From assembly GCF_000227115.2 (NCBI RefSeq), contig NC_016482.1, positions 124,001 to 188,000 on the forward strand: a stretch of DNA of 64,000 nucleotides, in the 5' to 3' direction. This stretch comes from Naumovozyma dairenensis CBS 421. Taxonomy: Eukaryota > Ascomycota > Saccharomycetes > Saccharomycetales > Saccharomycetaceae. Position numbers and translations under genes: made by a program. How positions within the stretch are numbered: the first letter of the stretch is position 1; each line of letters starts with the position of its first letter. The notes beneath the pieces were generated by a model, which was not told where the DNA came from, searched no databases, and saw nothing but the letters and a program-made list of their open reading frames with translations. Below are positions 19,844 through 28,360 of the stretch, piece after piece.

Positions 19844-21142
19844 TGGTAGCGACCGAGCAACGCATACTGGCCTTCACACCAGTGCTGCTCCACGATCCGT
19901 AGGACTCATGAACAAAGTGAACCATCACTTATCAACAACTTTGCTGATCTAGATTCACATGATATCCCACGCGCTTCCCACATTCAGTCATTCAACTTCC
20001 CTCAACAAGAGGCAAGTACCACTGTTGATCCAAATAAATCAACATCATCTAACAAGGATAAGGTGCCACCTTCTTCTATGTATGAACAATCCACTCCAAA
20101 AAACGTTCCATTCATGCATGCACCATATCCATATCACTACTATGGGATGCCCCCACCACAAGGCTATTATTACCCATATCCTGCCATGAACCATAATATG
20201 GCACCCCCTTCCCACATGTCGGCACCACCTTCGCCACATGTGTATTCACAACCAATGTATAATAATCATTTGCCAATTCCACAAACATTTTCCCAGCCGC
20301 CATTGCAACCTATTGTCAATCACTATAGGGATGTTCCTCATGCATTAAATCCTCAAAATCCATCACCGCTTTACCCTATTTCAAGTACCGGTGAATTTTC
20401 CAATTGGATTAGGACTCTGATGGACCATCTCAAATCAGCTCAATATGGTGATCTAATTCCAAATAAACATGGCGTAGCTGCAAGAACACCTTCTCACTGG
20501 GAAGAACTTGGCCTCCAGTGGTTATTTTCCACTTACGTTAAAAAGGATTTTTATCCTAAATGGGTCAAACAGGCCCAAGAGGCCTCTGTACCTCTATTTA
20601 CTATATTGCAAAGAGCTATGACCTTAGCCATGCAAGCCACTGATATCACTATTATCATGCGGAAACTACGTGACCTTCATTTCGAAGGCAAAGAACCCGC
20701 CTTTATCTTTAACGCTAATGTGCAATCTATCATTTCACAGATTGACACAAAGGAACTTACTCAATATGAACCATTAATCAAAGACTGCATTTTAAATGCT
20801 CTTGCCGGTCCATACTCCACTATCAATAAGGAATTTCGCACATCGCAAAGTCCGTACTCTATTTCGGACATATACACTCGTATCTCCGCCGAATACGATT
20901 ACATTACCACTACTCAATCAGCACGACCCAAGTGCTCTTACTGCCACATAGTGGGCCATACTCGCGATCAATGCTTTAAGGCAGTAGCTCCATCTACTAC
21001 CAATCCAATTCCCAAACCGAAGTCTAACACTAGAACGACTAGGTCATCCCCAACTCACAGAAAACAGTCAGCCAAATCTTCCAAAATTACCAATAATATA
21101 ACAGTCGATCGAACAACTGAACACGATCACTATTGGACTTAG
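19752..21142 (+). pseudogene. gag (TYA-like) capsid gene, frame-disrupted
   Basis: The first part (19752-19952) starts in the LTR and reads through the primer site (SHHGSDRATHTG), matching the Ty1 pattern where gag begins in the LTR. It stops at 19950. The body continues in another frame, open from 19850 to the stop at 21140-21142, so a net one-base shift occurred near 19890-19945. The body has a Pro/Tyr/Met-rich N-terminal section, then a capsid-like helical domain from about 20395 (EFSNWIRTLMDHLKS, WLFSTYVKKDFYPKWVKQ), then a CCHC zinc knuckle CSYCHIVGHTRDQC at about 20932-20973 and a basic Ser/Thr/Lys-rich tail. Gag forms the cytoplasmic virus-like particle. A second shift near 21030-21100 is needed to bring the frame into register with the heptamer. 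Confidence 0.8.
19844..19853 (+). other. Primer binding site for initiator tRNA-Met
   Basis: TGGTAGCGAC directly follows the LTR. Ty1 uses TGGTAGCGCC, complementary to the 3' end of initiator tRNA-Met; here one of ten bases differs. As in Ty1, the PBS lies inside the start of gag (reads CAT GGT AGC GAC). Confidence 0.85.
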
Positions 21143-22403
21143 GCCTAGATTCACTTCCTATAAACGAAGATCAACATTTTATCTTAGACTCTGGTGCGAG
21201 TGTCACCGTTGTTAAAAACGGTTCCATTCTTCATGACCTTCACCAAACTGCCTCTCCACCTGTTATCTCTTCTTCACAAAATATTCCCATGCGCTGTACA
21301 GGACAGGGAACTCTCAGACTGAAACTTTACCATTCAAAAACAATCGACATCCCAGCATATGTCATTCCCGAATTAGAGCATAATCTTCTCAGTACCAACT
21401 CACTTGAGCATCATGGTATCTTCGTTGATGCTAAACATGGTACTCTTGAATCTCGAGATGGAAATACTCTTGCACAGTTTGTGAGATTTAACTCTCTTCC
21501 ATGGTTAACATTTCATCATGTTGTAATCCCACCACATGCCCGAATCAACAATCTTATACAGAAATTTCCGTTAGACGTTGTTCATCGTCTACTTGGACAT
21601 GTCAATAGTTAAAAGTCTAGCAGCAATCGATCAAAATAAAACTTTTAGTATCATTTTACGATTGAAGACATTGACTGGACGGGTATCTCTACCTTTCAAT
21701 GTATAACGTGCCTACAAGGCAAAGCCGCAAACACAATCATACTGTAGGATCACGTCTCAAGTACCAGAAGAATTATGAACCATTCCAATACATTCATACG
21801 GATGTCTTTGGTCCTGTCTCTGTAGACAAACCTTATCCATCTTGGTTTGTCGCCTTTACCGATGAGGCCACTCGTTTTCGCTGGGTCTTCCCATTAGAAA
21901 ACAAAACGGCCGATCTTATGCTACATGTTATTACTGCGCTAGTAAACACTATAAAACGTCAATTCAACTCTAAGGTGCTCTGTTTCCAATTTGATCACGG
22001 GCGTGAATACGATAATAAACTCCTTCAAAATTATCTTGAGAGTAATGGTATTCAATCCATATTCAATTCGGTAGCTGACTCCGCCTCCAATGGTGTTGCT
22101 GAACGAATGAATTTGACTCTGCTAAATGATTGTCGCACGCTGCTCAAAGCTGCTCAACTACCTGACAATCTCTGGTTTTATGCCATTCAATTTTCTACAG
22201 TTATTCGCAACTCAGTCTACAATGAATCCATAAAAAGCTCACCTCGAGCCATTGCTGGTCTATCTGGATTAGATGTACAAAACAATCTTACCATTTGGTC
22301 AACCGGTTATCGCTCATACGAACCAAACCTCCTACTAAGTTACATTCTCGAGGCGAACCTAGGTTTTGCATTGACTCCATCTACTCACAGTTACGATACT
22401 TAA
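21133..22403 (+). pseudogene. pol (TYB-like): protease and integrase, multiply frameshifted
   Basis: The protease has the aspartic active site LDSGAS (about 21183-21200) followed by NLLSTNSLEHHGI. The integrase zinc domain begins at HRLLGHVN. The frame then breaks at about 21607, again near 21660 before IEDIDWTGISTFQC, and near 21725 after CITCLQGKAA. Rejoined in thought, these make the usual HHCC module. The integrase core from about 21745 has HTDVFGP (first Asp), FQFDHGREYDN (second Asp) and GVAERMNLTLLNDCR (Glu), so the catalytic DDE triad is intact. More shifts follow after LDVQNNLTIW (about 22295). The region then ends in the N run. Reverse transcriptase and RNase H are not seen. Confidence 0.85.
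21138..21144 (+). promoter_or_regulatory. CTTAGGC programmed +1 frameshift heptamer
   Basis: Identical to the Ty1 CUU-AGG-C site where the ribosome skips one base to enter pol. The following GGC is in the pol frame, as expected. The upstream CTT is not in register with the visible gag body, which supports a disabling indel just upstream. Confidence 0.75.
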
Positions 22404-22409
22404 TCTACA

Positions 22410-22818
22410 NNNNNNNNNNNNNNNNNNNNNNNNNNNNNNNNNNNNNNNNNNNNNNNNNNNNNNNNNNNNNNNNNNNNNNNNNNNNNNNNNNNNNNNNNNN
22501 NNNNNNNNNNNNNNNNNNNNNNNNNNNNNNNNNNNNNNNNNNNNNNNNNNNNNNNNNNNNNNNNNNNNNNNNNNNNNNNNNNNNNNNNNNNNNNNNNNNN
22601 NNNNNNNNNNNNNNNNNNNNNNNNNNNNNNNNNNNNNNNNNNNNNNNNNNNNNNNNNNNNNNNNNNNNNNNNNNNNNNNNNNNNNNNNNNNNNNNNNNNN
22701 NNNNNNNNNNNNNNNNNNNNNNNNNNNNNNNNNNNNNNNNNNNNNNNNNNNNNNNNNNNNNNNNNNNNNNNNNNNNNNNNNNNNNNNNNNNNNNNNNNNN
22801 NNNNNNNNNNNNNNNNNN
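22410..22818. other. Assembly gap inside the retrotransposon
   Basis: About 409 N between integrase and the 3' LTR. The first 277 bp of the LTR must fall here, leaving too little for reverse transcriptase plus RNase H. Confidence 0.95.
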
Positions 22819-22953
22819 AGGTATTAGTTTAAATACACTTTTAATTATATAATATATAAAAAACCACGAAGAAAACATTGTATATTATTAATAAATGATT
22901 GAAACATATAAATCTGATATTGCTCCACAAGATAAGATCCCAAAATCTCATCA
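22819..22953 (+). repeat. 3' long terminal repeat (right 135 bp)
   Basis: Matches the last part of the 5' LTR apart from a few single-base A insertions near the false gap in the 5' copy. Ends AAATCTCATCA. Confidence 0.93.
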
Positions 22954-22958
22954 AATTC
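22954..22958. repeat. Target-site duplication, right copy
   Basis: AATTC, identical to 19388-19392. Confidence 0.85.
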
Positions 22959-22975
22959 GTTAAATGCTTGAATGA

Positions 22976-24520
22976 TTAAATGACGTTAAAAATAAAAATA
23001 AATGCAGCATCTATTAGCCATGTGATCTTACCACTATTAAGAATATTACCTTTACCAAGATATTCAGAGATACTATTTGGAGTAACTGGTGGTATCACAT
23101 TGGAAGTTGGTTGTGTCATGGTTAACGTGGATGTTGTTCTAGTTTGATATTTAAACGTGCTCGTTGGCGAAGTGGTTGGTGATATAGTTGAGATTATGTT
23201 CGTAGCACTTGAAAATGTATTTGGAATTGTGTTGATTGTTATTGAATATGTAGTTGTATTTGCAGTGGTATTTATAGTGGTAGTTGTTGAGGGTAAGATG
23301 GGAATCGAAACACTAGTTGTGTTCGACGTCAATAGGTAGCCAGTAGGTAATGTTGAAGATGACCGGTGACTGGTTGTGTTCGACGTCAATAGAAAGCCAG
23401 TAGGCAGTGTTGAAGATGACCAGTGACTGGTTGTGTTTGACGTCAATAGAAAGCTAGTAGGTAGTGTTGAAGATGACCAGTGACTAGTAGTGTTCGAAAT
23501 TGATAGAAAGCCAGTAGGTAGTGTTGAAGATGACCAGTGACTAGTAGTGTCCGAAATTGATAGAAAGCCAGTAGGTAATGTTGAAGATAAACAGTGACTA
23601 GTTGTGGTAACCGCTGCCAATGATGTAACGGTACTTGTTGTAGTGGAAAATTGTAGAGTGGTATCTGTACTTGTTGCTGAGGTAGTTGTCAAAGCTGGCT
23701 CAGTTTCTGTTGTTGAAGATGCTAAAAGCCATGTACTGTGAATGACTGGAGTTGTTGAAGAAGACAAATGGGATATAAAGGTTGAATTGGGGTAAGGTTT
23801 GAAAATTGATGAGGAGAACGACCAATGTATATTACGTGTACTTGTCACTGGTACCTTTGATGAAGTTGGAGAGGAGGTAATAGTTGTGGAAATAACCAAT
23901 ATGTGACACCTATCATCACAGTTGATTTTCCAATAATATCCTGGGAAATCAGTTTGAGAGTTCCCCATATTATCGAAGTTGTTACAACCTGAAATTAAAT
24001 CGAATGCTGTGGTGCCCCATTCCCATGTATCTGCATATTGAGCAGCATCACCTTGTAAATATTCATATTGAATTTGGAAATTTGGTAGCCAGATATCACA
24101 CCTGTCCCTTGGAGATCCACCATAAATTTGAAACGTAGCCGTAAAATCAGTTGGATTATCAATGAGGTAGGTATTTTCATTTTTACCATATAATTGGACT
24201 GTTCCTTGAGGACCATCCACTTCAATGATCTTTAATGAATATAAATATTTTAATGGGATTTGTTTTTCACCTTTTACGTTAATAGTAATTTGATATAGAT
24301 TTTCATGTAACCATTCTACATTCAGTATCTTTAAGTCGTATTTCAATGTATTGGTACATTTTGATTTGAAATCGAAATTGAGATTTGGACAACCATTCGT
24401 GACAGTTTGACATATTTCAGTCTCTCGTTTATGAAGAGAAAGTTCTTTGGGAGTTTCTATTACTGCTGAAAATGTTTGCCTAAGCAATAGAAGTAGGAAA
24501 AATATTAATGTGGACAGCAT
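22976..24520 (-). CDS. FLO11: Flo11-domain GPI-anchored adhesin
   Basis: 514 aa. A signal peptide (about 1-20) and a Kex2-type KR at 31-32 lead into a Flo11 adhesion domain (about 37-206). Hallmarks are NGCPNLNFDF, YLYSLKIIEVDGPQGTVQLYG, NTYLIDNPTDFTATF, NFQIQYEYLQGDAAQYA, GCNNFDN and QTDFPGYYWKINCDD. A Ser/Thr-rich stalk follows with five 19-residue tandem repeats (SSSTLPTGFLLTSNTTSHW type). The hydrophobic C-terminus fits a GPI signal, preceded by small residues (NSGK). Flo11 mediates homotypic cell adhesion, invasive growth and biofilm. This copy is much shorter than S. cerevisiae Flo11 (about 1,370 aa), mainly in the stalk. It starts 18 bp beyond the retrotransposon duplication, so the Ty lies immediately downstream. 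A 3.4-kb gene-free region precedes it, as for FLO11. Confidence 0.88.
   Translation of the reverse strand: MLSTLIFFLLLLLRQTFSAVIETPKELSLHKRETEICQTVTNGCPNLNFDFKSKCTNTLKYDLKILNVEWLHENLYQITINVKGEKQIPLKYLYSLKIIEVDGPQGTVQLYGKNENTYLIDNPTDFTATFQIYGGSPRDRCDIWLPNFQIQYEYLQGDAAQYADTWEWGTTAFDLISGCNNFDNMGNSQTDFPGYYWKINCDDRCHILVISTTITSSPTSSKVPVTSTRNIHWSFSSSIFKPYPNSTFISHLSSSTTPVIHSTWLLASSTTETEPALTTTSATSTDTTLQFSTTTSTVTSLAAVTTTSHCLSSTLPTGFLSISDTTSHWSSSTLPTGFLSISNTTSHWSSSTLPTSFLLTSNTTSHWSSSTLPTGFLLTSNTTSHRSSSTLPTGYLLTSNTTSVSIPILPSTTTTINTTANTTTYSITINTIPNTFSSATNIISTISPTTSPTSTFKYQTRTTSTLTMTQPTSNVIPPVTPNSISEYLGKGNILNSGKITWLIDAAFIFIFNVI
23337..23600 (-). repeat. 57-bp tandem repeats in the adhesin stalk
   Basis: Five imperfect copies of a 57-bp unit, encoding 19 residues each. 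Copies differ at few positions. Such stalk repeats change length by recombination. Confidence 0.9.
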
Positions 24521-24573
24521 ATTGTGTGTATGTGTAGTTTGATTGTTTTTTCTTGTATCTGAGGATATATTAT

Positions 24574-24600
24574 GTTATTTTATTTTATTTTATTTTATTT
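24574..24600. repeat. (TATTT)n microsatellite
   Basis: Five TTATT-type 5-bp units within 90 bp of the adhesin start codon. Confidence 0.85.
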
Positions 24601-25475
24601 ACCAAACTAGCAAAAAGTAAAAGGAAGAAAAGAAAGAAGATTAAATTAGTTGTTGCAATAAAGATAGTTTCCATTGTTTATATATATTCCTTTTATTGAG
24701 CTAATTTCATACTTTGTTGAGTCGCATTGTATTTCTAATTGCTCCCATCACAGATTGAACGATTAAGGAAGGACAGTTTGATCAAGACAGTTTTTTTTTG
24801 TTTAGAGTATTTGACAGAGAATGTTACACCTAATAAAATGAAATACAATGCGTACCTAAGGATATATTTTTTAATTTAAAAACGCTATGGTTGTTCTAAC
24901 GATGACAGAACTCAATGGGTTTCTTCGAAAGCATCCATTATAATGTAGCATGTGCTGAAATTTGCTGATATTTAGCCCTTTTTTTGCCAAAATTGGTAAA
25001 ACGATGCAAGAACTCCATATTCCAAATTTATTTCTCGAAGAATTTGCATAAACTTTTCACTCATAACAGAGAAAGCTTACCTCATCCCTTGGAGATAATC
25101 TGTACGAAGAGCTGCAAGTGAAATTACTCTTGCGTACTTCAGCACGTTATCTGCATGACACTGCGCGGTTGCTGCGAGAACAATGGGATGATAAACGGTA
25201 GAGGAAAAGTATTGTTAATCTCATTGTCCTACAACGTATGCAGGCCTTGCATGTCTAGGGTCCACTACGCTGATTTACTAGCGAGGAAATGTTGTCATAG
25301 CCCATAGAAATTCTTACAGAATCGAGGGATGGCGCGAGAATGAGCCTTTTTTTTTTCAGAGGACCTGTCGTGCATCAAATTTGAACGTGAACCGTCGTAC
25401 TACGTAGAGTTGTTGCATATTTATTTCTTCCCTACAGAGAACAAGTTTTGAACGTACCCCTATCCCCTATGCAGC

Positions 25476-25830
25476 AGGCCTGGGATGGATAGGATTTTTG
25501 GTCTTTCCTAAGGGATTTTGGCCCTACCCTACCTTTTTTTAATCCCCAGTGAAAATCTTCAATCCAGTCTTAATCGTATCCTAACGCAAAGTCTATCCTA
25601 ATCCAATCCATATTTTTTATTATATAATTTATGAGAAAATACTATAAAAATCATATTATACGACTACTATTTTTCAATTTGTTTTTCAATCCATGCCCCA
25701 ATCCATGGCCAGAATAGACCAACCCTGTTCTCAATCCATAGAATTTGATTTCTACCCTACCTTTTTTTCAAAATTTTCACGCCCAATCCTTGCTTTTTCA
25801 ATCCATTAATCCTAATCCGTCCCAGGCCTG
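25476..25830. mobile_element. hAT-like MITE (non-autonomous DNA transposon)
   Basis: 355 bp with terminal inverted repeats. The left end is CAGGCCTGGGATGGAT and the inverted right end CAGGCCTGGGACGGAT, one mismatch in 16, then AGGATT on both after a 1-bp offset. Flanks are CTATGCAG (25468-25475) and CTGTGCAC (25831-25838), matching at 6 of 8, fitting an aged 8-bp duplication of the hAT superfamily. CAATCC/CAATCCAT words recur inside (for example near 25558, 25601, 25688, 25734 and 25799), and CTACCCTACCTTTTTTT occurs twice. It has no coding capacity. A transposase source is not in the window. Confidence 0.75.
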
Positions 25831-26496
25831 CTGTGCACACCTATGCCCTACCCCCTATACACGGTTTGCTGATCAACAGTTTGCATCCTTTTGCGTGTAA
25901 AATAGACGATCCTGATATGGAGTTGGAAGAATATGGGATCCCTTGGAATAGGGGGGGAAAGAATTTCAAGGATTGTTAGAAAAAAAGTGAGAAATCCTGA
26001 ATTTGTTTTAATCTATTAATAGAATGTATAAATATTTGGCTTCATATTTAAATGGTGGTTCTATTAAGACCACTTACGAGCCAACTGTAATCAATAAAGA
26101 ACAATCCAAGAATTACTAAGTTCCAATGGGAAAATGAAAGAATATTTCCTAGCTTTTGTTAGAATTCAGAAAACTTAACTTGTATCAATGGAAGGTCTAT
26201 TGCATATCAAAGAGTTCGAGTGAAGTAAGGCTTAACTTGATGCTGCTCGATGCAGCCACCTTCCATTATTCCAGAAAAAGCATCCATTCGATTCCTTGAA
26301 ATTTGTAGGGTTTATACAGCGTGATCAACTGTGTCTTCTATTAAAAGAATTCTTATATGTTTTTTTAATGTGTTGACGTCAGCTGAGTTACGGTACGATT
26401 GCTCTTTTTCAGCTTCCTTCTTTGTTAATGGACATACTCTACGTAGAGAACCGCCGAAGAATGCTACATAACTGAGCTAACCAAATTGCTGTACGT

Positions 26497-26506
26497 TAGC
26501 CGCCAA
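26497..26506. promoter_or_regulatory. Near-URS1 (Ume6-type) word
   Basis: TAGCCGCCAA matches TAGCCGCCGA at 9 of 10, about 2 kb upstream of the adhesin. Suggestive only. Confidence 0.3.
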
Positions 26507-27120
26507 CGGTCCGCGTTTCAAAAATACGGGATTCTTAAATTATCGCCGTTTCCTTCTGTGACGCAGATGGCAAGCCTCGAGCGGTGTACCGTCAAGCGGT
26601 AAAAGCAGACCATTAAAAATTCATTAAATTCTACTTTCCAGTAGTTCTAGGAAATTCCAAACCAAATTAGAGAAAACTCCTGTAGTAGCCCATAAGAATT
26701 AATTTTACCTTCCCAGAGATGGAATTCAGTTATGGTTAAGATTATAATTTTGATAACAAATAAAAGAAAATCAAGAAGTGGCATGTCGCTTAAATTTAGG
26801 ACGAATGGGCAGTTGCCTAACCTCCCTTTTTCGTGTCTTGGGTTTATTTAATGGAGCTCGACAGGTTTGATCAAGTTTCTCGACGAGAGTAGTGAGTTAT
26901 CCGCAAGGCGTTCCGGTTAGGGTAACACTCCAACTCAGAGTCACTGGCCAGGCGCCTCTATACAATACTCAGCGTACTACCAAACTATCCAACATTCTTT
27001 GACCTTCTTATTAGGTTTGGCAGAGCAGATCGAAAACTATTTGAAATATACAAGATCTTTTATTTTTTTTAGACAAAATCTTTCAAAGGAAAAAAAGATT
27101 TTAAACTCAAAATTATAAAC

Positions 27121-27171
27121 TTAAAATATTAAAACTAAAATATTAAAACTAAAATATTAAAACTAAAATAA
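27121..27171. repeat. 14-bp tandem repeat
   Basis: About 3.5 perfect copies of AAAACTAAAATATT. Confidence 0.9.
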
Positions 27172-27372
27172 CATTCTTTTGTAATCCAAATAGAAAACCA
27201 GATGATTATATAAAGTATGAGGCAAAAAAAGGGCTAGCTGTATTTTACTTTTTCTTGATAGTTCAGGTTATCTACTAATAAGCTAGAATATATAAGCTTA
27301 ATCTCAGGTTGTTATATAATAACCAAAAAGAATAATAACGTGAATATGTAAGGGTTTTAATAGTAGTAACGT

Positions 27373-27560
27373 TCTTTGACATACCTTCGGTGCTAAAGTT
27401 GTCAATTAGTAGTTCGTGAAGGGATTGTCAAGCTCACAGTATCACATATGCGGGTAAGGCCATTGTCGCACATTCGGTTATTACACTTCATTATAATCCT
27501 CGTTATACTTGATCAAGGTATAAATAGTATTCCGCTCATACTACCGAATCCTGAAGTCTA
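27373..27560 (+). repeat. Diverged dispersed repeat, copy A
   Basis: Shares an ordered set of words with 30020-30215: CAATTAGTA, AAGCTCA, TCACATAT, GGTAA, TACTTGATCA, TAGTATTC and ATACTA. By eye roughly 65-70% alike. A TATA-like GTATAAATAG is inside. It could be a relic solo LTR of another family. Confidence 0.5.
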
Positions 27561-27952
27561 TTAGGTTAGTTATGGTTTAGAGCAACTAAAACAACCTTTC
27601 ATATAATTCTATAATTTTTCTAATTATTATGATAAGCGTGTGTCATACATAATCTGCACTGTTTATTGGGATTCGTTTGGTAATTCTTTTCCATTTCTTT
27701 TTAGTCCAATGTGTTGAGAAATTCACAGAATATTCACAATTAATCCTTAAGACACCCTTTGCTTCTGGTTGTTGTTCAAATTGTTCAATTAAATAATTGA
27801 TAAACGTTTGGGTTTCATGTAAACAATTACCAAAGAAAATGAAATACTCTACCTCAAAAAATATATACCAGGGAACTAAATATCTAAATGGATTGATGAG
27901 TTGGGTGATAATGGACCTATTTCATACCTGAATGCATGGAAGAACAGAAGGA

Positions 27953-28360
27953 TTAATTATCAATAATCAAATTTCTAGAAACCTCGATTATTGCCACTTG
28001 GGGTTTCTTAACAACCGGAAAGTGTCTTTCAATGACATCATCGGAAAGATCAGGGTACTTTTTTCTAAATAAATTCCTAGCCTCTTTGATTGTAGGTTGA
28101 TTAATCTTTACTGCTCGGTAGTCAAGGATATGGTGGCTCTTTTCAAAATGAATTGGAGCTTGTTCTTCATTTTCATATGTGGTCCATAACTTATGCTTTT
28201 TCAAATTGTTTAAAGTTTTGTTATGTTTAGCTAATAACGAGGATATGAGGTTCTTAACATCATTACTTTCATCATCTATTTTAATTTCGGGAATAATTGC
28301 CCCATGTACCATAGTCTTTACCATCAGTATTAGGATTCCTAATTTTGTGAGCAACTTCAT
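27953..28360 (-). CDS. Putative small secreted protein, family unknown
   Basis: 135 aa. The N-terminus has a signal-peptide pattern: Lys-containing start, hydrophobic core LLTKLGILILMVKTMVHGA, likely cleavage near residue 20. The mature part is about 115 residues, highly charged (many Lys, Glu, His) and free of Cys, with a C-terminal block YRAVKINQPTIKEARNLFRKKYPDLSDDV that looks helical. No transmembrane segment or GPI signal follows. I do not recognise a family. It sits alone in the accessory island, with more than 2 kb of gene-free DNA upstream and 3.4 kb downstream towards the adhesin. The intact frame, proper signal peptide and an upstream region with T-rich runs make it more likely real than not. 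Confidence 0.55.
   Translation of the reverse strand: MKLLTKLGILILMVKTMVHGAIIPEIKIDDESNDVKNLISSLLAKHNKTLNNLKKHKLWTTYENEEQAPIHFEKSHHILDYRAVKINQPTIKEARNLFRKKYPDLSDDVIERHFPVVKKPQVAIIEVSRNLIIDN

Larger units (their letters stand above)
19393..22953 (+). mobile_element. Ty1/copia-type LTR retrotransposon, gapped and frameshifted
   Basis: The element is bounded by TG...CA long terminal repeats and a 5-bp AATTC duplication. Order seen: 5' LTR, initiator-Met primer site, gag with a zinc knuckle, a CTTAGGC heptamer, protease, integrase, a run of N, 3' LTR. Protease-integrase order without a preceding reverse transcriptase is the copia (Ty1/Ty2/Ty4) arrangement. Reverse transcriptase and RNase H are not visible. 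The gap (22410-22818) is too short to hold them together with the first 277 bp of the 3' LTR, so either the gap size is understated or the copy is internally deleted. Several frame changes break gag and pol. No tRNA gene is near, although Ty1-type elements often insert beside Pol III genes. Confidence 0.93.
24521..27952. promoter_or_regulatory. 3.4-kb gene-free upstream region of the adhesin gene
   Basis: No plausible gene on either strand. It contains a TATTT microsatellite (24574-24600), a hAT-like MITE (25476-25830), a near-URS1 word (26497-26506), a 14-bp tandem repeat (27121-27171) and one copy of a diverged repeat (about 27373-27560). The S. cerevisiae FLO11 promoter is also about 3 kb long and controlled by many factors and noncoding transcripts; whether that holds here is inference. 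Confidence 0.55.

Noticed and set aside
25974..26135. TGTTAGAAA start with TATA-like and A-rich words as a solo LTR
   Set aside because: No matching CA end or 5-bp duplication, and no similarity to the LTR at 19393-19843.
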